DNA of 64,000 nucleotides from Gammaproteobacteria bacterium (lineage in GTDB: Bacteria > Pseudomonadota > Gammaproteobacteria > Enterobacterales > Kangiellaceae), in assembly GCA_013373375.1 (NCBI GenBank), contig JABXHY010000025.1, positions 62,001-126,000 of the forward strand. Direction: 5' to 3'. The translations under genes and the position numbers were made by a program. Shown in pieces: positions 25,093-34,423 of the stretch. Positions within the stretch are counted from its first letter, which is position 1; the number at the start of each line of letters is the position of its first letter. The notes beneath the pieces are model-generated. The model saw only the letters and a program-made list of their open reading frames with translations. It had not been told where the DNA came from and searched no databases.

Positions 25093-25663
25093 TCAATAGT
25101 TCTTCTTGATCTGCAAATACTGTTTGATAGAGCCTTAGAATTTCGTTTCTCGCATCATTAGCACCATATAAATCCAAATCAAACACAGTCTTACCTATCG
25201 ATATAGCCCTTGAATAAATACTTCTATCCTTTATTAATAGCGCTCCTTCAGAATACATTCTCATCGCCAGTAATCGCTCATCCTGTCGTCGTACATCAAC
25301 AGCATTTACGCACTTTAAAACACGTTTATGCAACACATGTCTTATCGATTTATTTACCGCTCGAATATCCAAAATACTGGCTCGAAGAGGTACCAGAATA
25401 GTTTCCCCTAAAATTTCAATATCCGTTCGTGGGGGAAGGTCGTAGATAACGATATCTGCGCGCGGCTTGATTGTGGGAGTTCCTTTCAACACAGTGAAAG
25501 GAAGTTTTTTGTCATTAAAAACATCAACGGCGGACATTTGTGGATCCAGATCGCAGACCAACACTTTCTTTCCTGATGCGTATGCAGCAGCAGCCAAGTT
25601 TAATGCTAACGTGGTTTTGCCAACGCCACCCTTTGGTGACCAAATACCCAAGGTCTTCATCAC
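25085..25663 (-). CDS. Orphan ParA/MinD-type ATPase
   Basis: A 192-residue P-loop ATPase of the ParA/MinD superfamily. The deviant Walker A motif PKGGVGKTT is at 10-18 with both the signature Lys11 and Lys16. Walker A' is [13 protein letters not shown] and a Walker B-like [12 protein letters not shown] follows. It is shorter than chromosomal ParA and no parB or parS is nearby, so it is probably not the chromosome partition protein. The start is GTG at 25663 or ATG at 25660; AAGGA lies upstream. It is coupled by an 8-nt overlap to the XRE regulator and 28 bp from the cyclase/FHA gene. Confidence 0.85.
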   Translation of the reverse strand: MMKTLGIWSPKGGVGKTTLALNLAAAAYASGKKVLVCDLDPQMSAVDVFNDKKLPFTVLKGTPTIKPRADIVIYDLPPRTDIEILGETILVPLRASILDIRAVNKSIRHVLHKRVLKCVNAVDVRRQDERLLAMRMYSEGALLIKDRSIYSRAISIGKTVFDLDLYGANDARNEILRLYQTVFADQEELLNE

Positions 25664-25691
25664 TTAGGATTATCCTTTTCTGTAACGCACA

Positions 25692-26591
25692 TTAACATTC
25701 GAAACGAATAAGCTTAGCTTTCGGTGAGTCGTGTGAAATACCCAAACTGATAGTGCCGCTTCCTAGTAGTGGCAATTCTTCCCTTCTTAAATAAATTTCC
25801 TGTGCTTCATCGGGTTTGATATAGGTTCCATTGGTCGAATGATCGATCAGCACAAACTTGCCTCGTCTAAAGACAATGTGGCAGTGATCCCGAGATACTA
25901 GCTCACTGTCGACTTGGAGCGATGATTGTTGCTGATGACGACCGATAATAAATGGTTCATTGCCAGCCTCCACTTTCAAATTCTGCCCTTCGAATATTAG
26001 AGAAAGCGAGCTCGAATCCAAATGATTACTGACATCTTGAGCTGAAAAAACTTGGGTTTCAGAAAATCCTCCAGATTGAGGTTTCCAAAATAAACGATGA
26101 ATGGTGGAGTGAGCAGTTGAACCTTTAATAGCAACTTGGTCAAAAGCTTGTGTCGCCATGTATAATTCGGGAGGTAAATTTTTAACGACAGACTCGGTGA
26201 GAAGAATTTGTGATGCTTTGGCAATACCGGTAACAAACGCGGCATCATTTACAGCCTCTCCAAACAGGTCGTGTCCTTCCTCAATCGTCTTGCCATGACC
26301 AATTCCAATTCTCACACCAAGAGTATGCTCGCGGTCTATTTTTTCGGAAGCTTGCTGCATTTCCATTGCAGCCCGACAGGCATTTTCTGGCTTATCAAAG
26401 CAGGTCATTATTTCATCTCCGATGGTTTTAATGACTCTTCCTTCGTACTTTTTTGTGGAAAACACCAAGCTATTTAAAATCTCATCGATGATCGATTTGG
26501 CCTTCTCGTTGCCCACCGATTTATACAGTGCAGAGCTGCCGGAAACATCCGCAAATAAAATGGATTTTTGTTTACCGCGTGAAAATATCAT
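25692..26591 (-). CDS. Class III nucleotide cyclase with FHA domain
   Basis: A 299-residue protein with an N-terminal class III cyclase domain (about 10-165) and a C-terminal FHA domain (about 205-290). Metal-binding Asp15 (LFADVSGSS) and Asp59 (KTIGDEIM) and Lys55 are present, together with Asn115 (GEAVNDAAF). The transition-state Arg that usually follows four residues later is Phe119, so activity is uncertain. The FHA part has IGRH, SRDHC and NGTYI, the features that bind phosphothreonine peptides. No membrane segment. The domain pair suggests a phosphorylation-dependent signalling protein leading the ParA-XRE cassette. Confidence 0.88.
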   Translation of the reverse strand: MIFSRGKQKSILFADVSGSSALYKSVGNEKAKSIIDEILNSLVFSTKKYEGRVIKTIGDEIMTCFDKPENACRAAMEMQQASEKIDREHTLGVRIGIGHGKTIEEGHDLFGEAVNDAAFVTGIAKASQILLTESVVKNLPPELYMATQAFDQVAIKGSTAHSTIHRLFWKPQSGGFSETQVFSAQDVSNHLDSSSLSLIFEGQNLKVEAGNEPFIIGRHQQQSSLQVDSELVSRDHCHIVFRRGKFVLIDHSTNGTYIKPDEAQEIYLRREELPLLGSGTISLGISHDSPKAKLIRFEC

Positions 26592-26699
26592 TCAATGAGC
26601 CTGACACCGTTTAATCAATAGCATAGATAATCTGCAGAATTTAACAAATCCCCGCCACTTAAGCCAGATTATGTTTGATTATAAAAACCATGTTGATAT

Positions 26700-26726
26700 A
26701 AAAAAGCCCCGCAATTGCGAGGCTTT
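26700..26726 (-). terminator. groEL terminator
   Basis: AAAGCC(T)CGCAA pairs with TTGCG(G)GGCTTT on the minus strand with a short loop and ends in six T, directly downstream of groEL. Confidence 0.9.
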
Positions 26727-26762
26727 CTGTATAGCATAGCTATTAAAGGGTTTACATTGGGC

Positions 26763-28424
<1,662 letters not shown>

Positions 28425-28455
28425 TTAGTTTGAATTTGTGATTGACGATATGGTC

Positions 28456-28743
28456 TTACTCAACAACGGCCATAATGTCGTCTTCACGCATTACTAATAA
28501 CTCTTCGCCGTCAACTTTAACTTCGGTGCCTGAATATTTACCAAATAACACTTTGTCACCTGCGTTAACAGCAAGCGCACGAACTTCGCCATTGTCCAAA
28601 GGTTTGCCATTACCAACAGCAACAACTTCTCCGCGGCTTGGCTTTTCTTTAGCGTTATCAGGAATAACAATTCCACCTCTGGTTGTTGTTTCATCTTCTA
28701 AACGACGAACAATCACTCGATCGTGTAATGGACGAATGCTCAT
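28456..28743 (-). CDS. groES: 10-kDa co-chaperonin GroES
   Basis: GroES caps the GroEL ring. The 95-residue protein shows [16 protein letters not shown], the mobile loop [11 protein letters not shown] and the C-terminal [16 protein letters not shown]. It is the first gene of the groES-groEL operon, preceded by a GGGAGA ribosome site and a CIRCE-containing heat-shock promoter. Confidence 0.99.
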   Translation of the reverse strand: MSIRPLHDRVIVRRLEDETTTRGGIVIPDNAKEKPSRGEVVAVGNGKPLDNGEVRALAVNAGDKVLFGKYSGTEVKVDGEELLVMREDDIMAVVE

Positions 28744-28800
28744 TGAGTCATCTCCCTTATGTTTGGTTGGTTAAAGTCAAAATAACGTTTCTGGCGGGCA

Positions 28801-28828
28801 ATATTGGGGCGTTTTTTTAGCACTCAAC
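28801..28828 (-). promoter_or_regulatory. Probable sigma-32 promoter of groESL
   Basis: Reading the minus strand, GTTGAGT (28822-28828) is followed 12 bp later by CCCCAATAT (28801-28809), close to the sigma-32 consensus CTTGAAA and CCCCATNTA at the usual spacing. The -35 element lies within the CIRCE operator, so HrcA binding would block it. Confidence 0.65.
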
Positions 28829-28843
28829 CCCTTTGAGTGCTAA
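28817..28843 (-). promoter_or_regulatory. CIRCE operator (HrcA-binding site)
   Basis: A perfect CIRCE: TTAGCACTC, nine bases, GAGTGCTAA. HrcA binds this inverted repeat to repress groESL. It lies about 75 bp before groES, overlapping the predicted -35. Confidence 0.97.
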
Positions 28844-28864
28844 AAAGTAAAAAATTTAGTCTTT

Positions 28865-29377
28865 TTATTTTGGAAGCCTTTGATTTTGATAGCTTTCCTT
28901 GTCTGGCGAGATGTCTTCAGCCTCGCCTTCAAAAGTGTTCCCATTCCCCGAAGTGTTTGTTGGGTTACCTCTATCGTCGACATCATAAAACTGATAACGC
29001 TGTGAACTGCTGTGAAATGACACTTTAGAACTTAATCGACTCGCCATCATGCGGACAAAAGGCTTACGTGTGATTGGCAATAAACAAAGCAAGCCAATTA
29101 CATCCGTTATTAAGCCAGGGGTAACCATAAGCGCTCCGGCTAGAAGAATAACAATACCTTCGGTCATCTCCTGAGAAGGTAGCTGTCCCTCATTAAGTTT
29201 CTTATTAACTTCACGCCAAGTTGCAATACCTTGGTGTCTAAATAACGTGTACCCAACCATAGCGGTAACAATAATTAGCCCTAAAGTGGGCATTACACCC
29301 CATTTTGAACCGACCTGAAGCAGCAACATTAGCTCGGTAAACGGTAAAGCAAGAAAAATGACTGGCAACCATGGCAT
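28865..29377 (-). CDS. fxsA: FxsA family membrane protein
   Basis: FxsA is an inner-membrane protein that relieves phage T7 exclusion by the F plasmid in E. coli; its normal role is unclear. The 170-residue protein starts with hydrophobic helices (VIFLALPFTELMLLLQVG) and has the family block RHQGIATWREVNKKLNEGQ (residues about 47-65) and LLAGALMVTPGLITDVIGL. The last 45 residues are polar and Ser/Asn-rich. Placement beside groESL is conserved in many gammaproteobacteria. Confidence 0.9.
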   Translation of the reverse strand: MPWLPVIFLALPFTELMLLLQVGSKWGVMPTLGLIIVTAMVGYTLFRHQGIATWREVNKKLNEGQLPSQEMTEGIVILLAGALMVTPGLITDVIGLLCLLPITRKPFVRMMASRLSSKVSFHSSSQRYQFYDVDDRGNPTNTSGNGNTFEGEAEDISPDKESYQNQRLPK

Positions 29378-29516
29378 ATAAACACTAACCTTATTACTTG
29401 TTTTTCAATGATTTGGGCTATTTGGGGGCGAATGTTTTCGCCGGTAACGTGGGGCCTGCATCAATAACCAAAAATGCAATTAACCCAATCCACTAGGAAG
29501 CACTCTTGTACGCTCT

Positions 29517-31454
29517 ATGAATACAGAATTAAAACAAAGTTCAAAAAGTGACTTTAAGAAGATTATTTGTCGGCGAGTGCCGATTAAACTGCAACAATTT
29601 GCGCGGTTGCTCTCCGACCTTACAGAATCTGAGGTCGATCCGGTAAGAATCAAGGCTATGGAGAGCCAAATTCGTAAAACAAAGGAGACCTGTCTTGAAT
29701 ACAATGTCGAGGCAACGGCCAACTTACTGTCAAAAGTAGAGAGCCAACTTAATCTGGATCCAGAAACCATCGACTCACAAAAACCACTTATAAGGCGTTT
29801 TGTGCAGCGACTCGAAAGTCACGCCGATCGGTTAAAGCTCGGTCAAATAAACACGGGAACAGAGCAAGCTGTAAAAGCGGCAAAAAAACAAACAGATTCA
29901 GATTACACCGAAGAAGAATTAGAAGCAGAGAGCAATAAAGCTTCTTTGGAACCAGACAATCAACAGAGCCCAACAACAGATTCACTCTCTGAAGCCTCCT
30001 TAGACGACAGTGTTTCCGAAGAACAGATTTCCGATAGCTCTGCAACGGACAGCTCTACTGCAGATTCTAAGGCCATCGAGACTGGGCCAACAGACACGGC
30101 ACCAACCGAAGTGGCAGCCGTTCCTGGTTCAGCTATTCGAACCCAAATTGAACCAGAGTACGAATTCAAACACTCAGTCGTTGAGGATAAGTCAGAAACA
30201 CCGAAACTCCTTAGTGGCGAAAGTGAACTCACGATATATTGGTGTTTAAATAACGATGATGCCTACCCAATTTTAAAACAGCAAATGAGTGACTTTGGTT
30301 ACAACGTTGAGTCCTACGAATTAAATCAAGCCATAGCAACAGCTGCAGGAAACTCTCAAAAGGTCGTTATTGCTCAACTAGAAGATTTTGAAGATGATGT
30401 AGCAGAACCCGTCAACCAAACGAGTCATTTTATAATTCTGGCGCAACGCGATAATTTAGAGCAAAGACTCAAAAGTATAAGACTTGGAGCAACACTATTT
30501 TTCGCCGAACCCATCGATACCATTAAAATAATGGAATACCTCGACAATCTTGAACGTACGACAAATGCCGCTCCATTTCGAGTGGCGGTGATGGAAGACT
30601 CAAAAGCTCAGGCCAAATACAACGATAAAGTCTTATCCGATGCTGGTTTTGAAACCTGCGTTGTGATTGATCCTATGCAGCTTTTAAATTCATTGAGTAA
30701 TTTTGATGCAGAAGTCATTTTTATGGACATGCAAATGCCGGGTTGCAATGGAATTGAGCTTACAAAAGTTCTGCGTCAGCAGGAAAGATTTCAAACCGTG
30801 CCGATTGTTTTTCTTTCGGCTGAGGAAAACCACGAAAAGCAAAGAGAGGCCATGACTTCTGGTGGTACAGCTTTTATCGAAAAACCAGTAAAGAAAGAAC
30901 AATTATTGTTTACCGCTGAATTGTATGCCAGGCGCTCACGCAACTTACAACCTCATATTGCTCGCGATTTCCAAACTGGACTTGCCTCTCCTGCACTACT
31001 CAGAGAGCAAATTACCATTGAATCAGAGCGAGCCATGCGGCAAAACAACTCGATGTTCTTTGCTCTTATTGAAATGAATGGCCTGGCTGAATTAAACCTT
31101 GACCATGGCTATGCCTTTGGTGAAAGAGCTATGCAACAGCTGGCCAGATTATTAAGACAACGATTACGAAAAACCGATTGTGTTGGATTTTTTGACAGCC
31201 ATCGAATCGGAGTAATTTTGAGTCACTGTGCCGATGATGAAGCAGAAAAGGTCATGAGTTACTTAACGCAATCATTTGCTTCCAGCCCAGTGGCTTTCGA
31301 AGGCAAAAGTATCAAAGCAAGTTTATCCGTAGGACTGTCTCGACTTGGCAATGACTATGATGTTCAACGCTTGGTGAAACGAGCAGAAGCAGCACTCAAC
31401 CAAGCCGCTCAAAGAGAGAATACCCATTTAATTTGGGCACACGAATCCAAATAA
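29517..31454 (+). CDS. Response regulator with degenerate GGDEF domain
   Basis: A 645-residue multidomain protein. Residues 1-110 are helical and may be a phosphotransfer or Hpt-like region. Residues 125-205 are an acidic Ser/Thr linker. Residues 235-345 look like a receiver fold without the phospho-Asp. Residues 353-470 are a full receiver domain with D404 (IFMDMQMPG), S434 and K456. Residues 485-645 have the GGDEF fold, but the active loop GGDEF is replaced by DSHRI (560-564) and I see no RxxD inhibitory site, so it is unlikely to make c-di-GMP. It could be a signal-binding or interaction module. Confidence 0.85.
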   Translation: MNTELKQSSKSDFKKIICRRVPIKLQQFARLLSDLTESEVDPVRIKAMESQIRKTKETCLEYNVEATANLLSKVESQLNLDPETIDSQKPLIRRFVQRLESHADRLKLGQINTGTEQAVKAAKKQTDSDYTEEELEAESNKASLEPDNQQSPTTDSLSEASLDDSVSEEQISDSSATDSSTADSKAIETGPTDTAPTEVAAVPGSAIRTQIEPEYEFKHSVVEDKSETPKLLSGESELTIYWCLNNDDAYPILKQQMSDFGYNVESYELNQAIATAAGNSQKVVIAQLEDFEDDVAEPVNQTSHFIILAQRDNLEQRLKSIRLGATLFFAEPIDTIKIMEYLDNLERTTNAAPFRVAVMEDSKAQAKYNDKVLSDAGFETCVVIDPMQLLNSLSNFDAEVIFMDMQMPGCNGIELTKVLRQQERFQTVPIVFLSAEENHEKQREAMTSGGTAFIEKPVKKEQLLFTAELYARRSRNLQPHIARDFQTGLASPALLREQITIESERAMRQNNSMFFALIEMNGLAELNLDHGYAFGERAMQQLARLLRQRLRKTDCVGFFDSHRIGVILSHCADDEAEKVMSYLTQSFASSPVAFEGKSIKASLSVGLSRLGNDYDVQRLVKRAEAALNQAAQRENTHLIWAHESK

Positions 31455-31484
31455 CCCCTCTGCCTTGATAAAATAGGATGAATT

Positions 31485-31510
31485 GGGCATTTGTCCACGG
31501 ATAAATGCCC
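31485..31510. repeat. Long hairpin upstream of cutA
   Basis: GGGCATTTGTCC and GGATAAATGCCC form a 12-bp stem with one G-U pair and an AC turn. No T run follows on either side. It lies between the REC-GGDEF gene and cutA and may be an attenuating or protective RNA hairpin. Confidence 0.55.
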
Positions 31511-31591
31511 TTCGAACAGGTAGTCTTACACCGGAACTGTAACCAATAAAGTTACCGAAAACGAATCAATTACTAAAAGTTAACCTCTTTA

Positions 31592-31942
31592 ATGAAACAA
31601 ATTGATACGGCCGTCGTTATATTAACAACGGCTCCGAATCCAGATTCTGCGAAACAACTGGCCGAACAGCTTTTAGAACGCCAATTGGTAGCGTGCGTCA
31701 ATATAATTGATGGAATAACGTCAATGTATCGTTGGAAAGACGCTATCGAACAAGAGACAGAGTCACAGTTGATTATGAAAACAACGAAAGAGCAACTTAC
31801 AGAGATTGAGTCTTTATTGAGCGAAATCCACCCTTACGATGTCCCTGAACTTATATCCTTGCCGATTCAATCAACTGGCAATGATTACGGGCATTGGTTG
31901 TTGAACAGTGTTAAACCTTTGGAAGATAGATCCAATGATTAA
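31592..31942 (+). CDS. cutA: Divalent cation tolerance protein CutA
   Basis: CutA1 is a trimeric PII-like protein linked to copper and other divalent cation tolerance. The 116-residue protein contains TTAPNPDSAKQLAEQLLE, RQLVACVNIIDGITSMYRW and HPYDVPELISLPI, all typical of the family. The dsbD gene overlaps its last codons by 8 nt. cutA-dsbD is the order in E. coli. Confidence 0.96.
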   Translation: MKQIDTAVVILTTAPNPDSAKQLAEQLLERQLVACVNIIDGITSMYRWKDAIEQETESQLIMKTTKEQLTEIESLLSEIHPYDVPELISLPIQSTGNDYGHWLLNSVKPLEDRSND

Positions 31943-33983
31943 TCGATTACTAAAATCTTTATCACTTCGCCAGTTCGGAGTCGTCACCTTACTACTTTTA
32001 AGCACTGCATCTCATGCGCAGCAAGCCGTCGATTTACAAAAACTGTTTGGGAAAACCGACGAATTTCTAGAAGTGGATCAAGCCTTCTCCTTGTCTGTCG
32101 ATACCTACTCCGACGAATTGATCGCAAATTGGAAAATTGAGCCTACGTATTACCTTTATCAACACCAATTACAGGTGCGATTGAAAAATGCAAAATTAGG
32201 CACGGTGATTTTGCCTGAGGGTAAACATAAAACAGATGAATATTTTGGCGAAGTGCAAACTTATTATAAGAGTTTACAACTCGGCATTCCTTTCGAATTG
32301 AATACATCGCCAGTTTTTGTTGAAATTCGTTTTCAAGGCTGCGCTGAAGCAGGACTTTGTTACCCGCCGACTAATCGCTATTTTAAAATTAACAATAAAG
32401 AACTGACTTCAAGTTCAATTGACGAAGCAACATTCGATGCAGTGAACTCACCGGTTAGCTCTTGGTCAGCTCCAGCGCTCGATAAAAATAGCGACTCAGA
32501 AAAAGCCTCCAATGAAAATAAAGACGTAAAAGATAAATCTAGTAATACCAAAGGCAAGTCAGAAAAAACTCAAGAGACAAATAAAGCTCCCTCGGAGAAA
32601 AAGAAATTCGTATCTGAAAAAGATAAAATTATCGATACATTGAACGAATCAGTAATCGTTGGTTTTTTTAGTTTAATTTTATTGGGTATAGGACTTGCTT
32701 TTACACCCTGCGTATTCCCGATGATGCCAATCATATCGAGTATCATTGCGGGTCAAGGTAAAGACATAACAACATCCAAAGCTTTCTTTTTATCCCTGAC
32801 TTATACCCAGGCTATGGCAATTCCTTATGTCATTATAGGCGGAGTCGTCGCGGGTGTCGGAGCCAGTGCGACCGCCACATTGCAATCACCACCATTTATA
32901 ATTGGCGCAGCTATTGTGTTTATAATTTTATCGCTGGGAATGTTTGGATTTTTTGAGATTCAACTTCCAGCTGCGATGCAGAACAAACTCAATAACGTCA
33001 GTCAAAAGCAACAGAGTGGTACTTACATCGGCGCAGCAATAATGGGCGCAATTTCAGGAGCAGTGGTCTCACCTTGTGTGACTATTCCATTAATTGCTGT
33101 TTTAACATGGATCAGTACAGTAGGTGACGCATTAACAGGTGCATTCTATTTATATGGCCTGTCAATTGGAATGGGTATTCCACTGATAATACTTGGTGTG
33201 GGTGGTGGAAAATTATTGCCAAGTGCAGGCAGCTGGATGAATGCAGTAAAAGCAGTATTTGGTGTCATGATGGTTGCGGTTGCTTTGTATATTACAAAAC
33301 ATCTTATTCCTGCTCATGTAAACCTTTTGTTGTGGGGTGGACTGGTAATTGTGTGCTCAATATATATGGGCGCGCTTGCCCCACTTGAACATGCTGCGTC
33401 TGGATGGGAAAAGTTTTGGAAAGGTGTCGGTTTTGTTCTGTTGGTTTATGGAGCCAGTTTAATTGTCGGCGCAGCCATGGGGAATACCAGCTTGTTCACG
33501 CCACTGGCAAATAACTCTTTAGCTCATACTTCAACCATAATGAATAATGATTCGGGTTTAGTAACCTCAAATAATCAAAATATTAATAACAAGGCATCAA
33601 CAAAAGGCAACATTCACGATGGTTTTATCTTAATAAAAAATAATGATGACCTAGACCGTTATTTGGAAAAAGCGAATGCAGAAGGCAAAACAGTCATGCT
33701 GGACTTTTTTGCCGAATATTGTGCCGCATGCTACGAATTCGCAAAGCTGACTTTTCCTAAACCTCAGGTTCAGGCAGCATTATCTAATACCATTTTATTA
33801 CAAGCTGATGTAACAGCAGGAGACGCGGAAGATAGAGCGTTGATGGAACGCTTTGGTATATTTGGATTACCATCCATTTTATTCTTTGATAAAAGTGGAA
33901 ATGAAATTAGCGGACTGCGCGCAGAAGGTTTTGAAGATGCGGATACTTTTGCAGCTCGCATTGATGCTGCTATTGGAGAGTAG
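31935..33983 (+). CDS. dsbD: Thiol:disulfide interchange protein DsbD
   Basis: DsbD passes electrons from cytoplasmic thioredoxin across the inner membrane to periplasmic disulfide isomerases and cytochrome c maturation. The ATG at 31935 overlaps cutA and gives 682 residues with a signal peptide ending at SHA. The alpha domain has C136 and C142. The beta domain (about 240-535) has eight helices with C259 (TPCVFP) and C381 (SPCVT). The C-terminal thioredoxin domain has CAAC (C596, C599). A Lys/Glu/Ser-rich linker (about 183-232) between alpha and beta is longer than usual. Confidence 0.96.
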   Translation: MINRLLKSLSLRQFGVVTLLLLSTASHAQQAVDLQKLFGKTDEFLEVDQAFSLSVDTYSDELIANWKIEPTYYLYQHQLQVRLKNAKLGTVILPEGKHKTDEYFGEVQTYYKSLQLGIPFELNTSPVFVEIRFQGCAEAGLCYPPTNRYFKINNKELTSSSIDEATFDAVNSPVSSWSAPALDKNSDSEKASNENKDVKDKSSNTKGKSEKTQETNKAPSEKKKFVSEKDKIIDTLNESVIVGFFSLILLGIGLAFTPCVFPMMPIISSIIAGQGKDITTSKAFFLSLTYTQAMAIPYVIIGGVVAGVGASATATLQSPPFIIGAAIVFIILSLGMFGFFEIQLPAAMQNKLNNVSQKQQSGTYIGAAIMGAISGAVVSPCVTIPLIAVLTWISTVGDALTGAFYLYGLSIGMGIPLIILGVGGGKLLPSAGSWMNAVKAVFGVMMVAVALYITKHLIPAHVNLLLWGGLVIVCSIYMGALAPLEHAASGWEKFWKGVGFVLLVYGASLIVGAAMGNTSLFTPLANNSLAHTSTIMNNDSGLVTSNNQNINNKASTKGNIHDGFILIKNNDDLDRYLEKANAEGKTVMLDFFAEYCAACYEFAKLTFPKPQVQAALSNTILLQADVTAGDAEDRALMERFGIFGLPSILFFDKSGNEISGLRAEGFEDADTFAARIDAAIGE

Positions 33984-34423
33984 GCTTACGATTTATTTCA
34001 ATACCTCTAAAAATTCAAGCCGACTTTAATTTAAATGAAAGATATTTTGGTTAAAGCTAAAGTTGGTTTGAATTGAGATACATGTTAATTAATAGTTAGA
34101 AATCTATTCGTTATTAATACTTTTAATGTTTTGTGCTTTTATTTAAAACAAAACATCCATTAAATATTCCTCCGTTAATCACTTCCATTAATCGACTCGC
34201 AAACTATCCATTTCAAACTAGTAAATAACTCTTAATAGTTTTATTGCTCTTTCAACTCCGACTCTATTGTTTCGCTTTGAAGCTTTGGAAAATTAAATAC
34301 CTGTACTCGGCTGCTCGGCGTTCACTGCCCTGTAAAATATTTTCTGTGTAAGATAATTAAAATTTAATTTCTGACATAAAAAACCCCGCCAATGGCGGGG
34401 TTTTAATTGTCGAATTAGATTAA
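33984..34423. other. 440-bp gap after dsbD
   Basis: AT-rich and without a plausible gene; the longest open stretches are under 20 codons. An inverted repeat ATGTTTTGT (34126-34134) with ACAAAACAT (34148-34156) may fold downstream of dsbD. The subtilase terminator lies at the right end. Confidence 0.6.
34378..34404 (-). terminator. Terminator of the S8 protease gene
   Basis: AAAACCCCGCC and GGCGGGGTTTT pair perfectly around a 3-nt loop and end in six T on the minus strand, 20 bp past the stop codon. Confidence 0.93.

Noticed and set aside
25085-25663. Chromosome or plasmid partition locus
   Set aside because: The ParA is short, no parB follows, and no parS-like palindrome is visible nearby; the neighbours suggest signalling.
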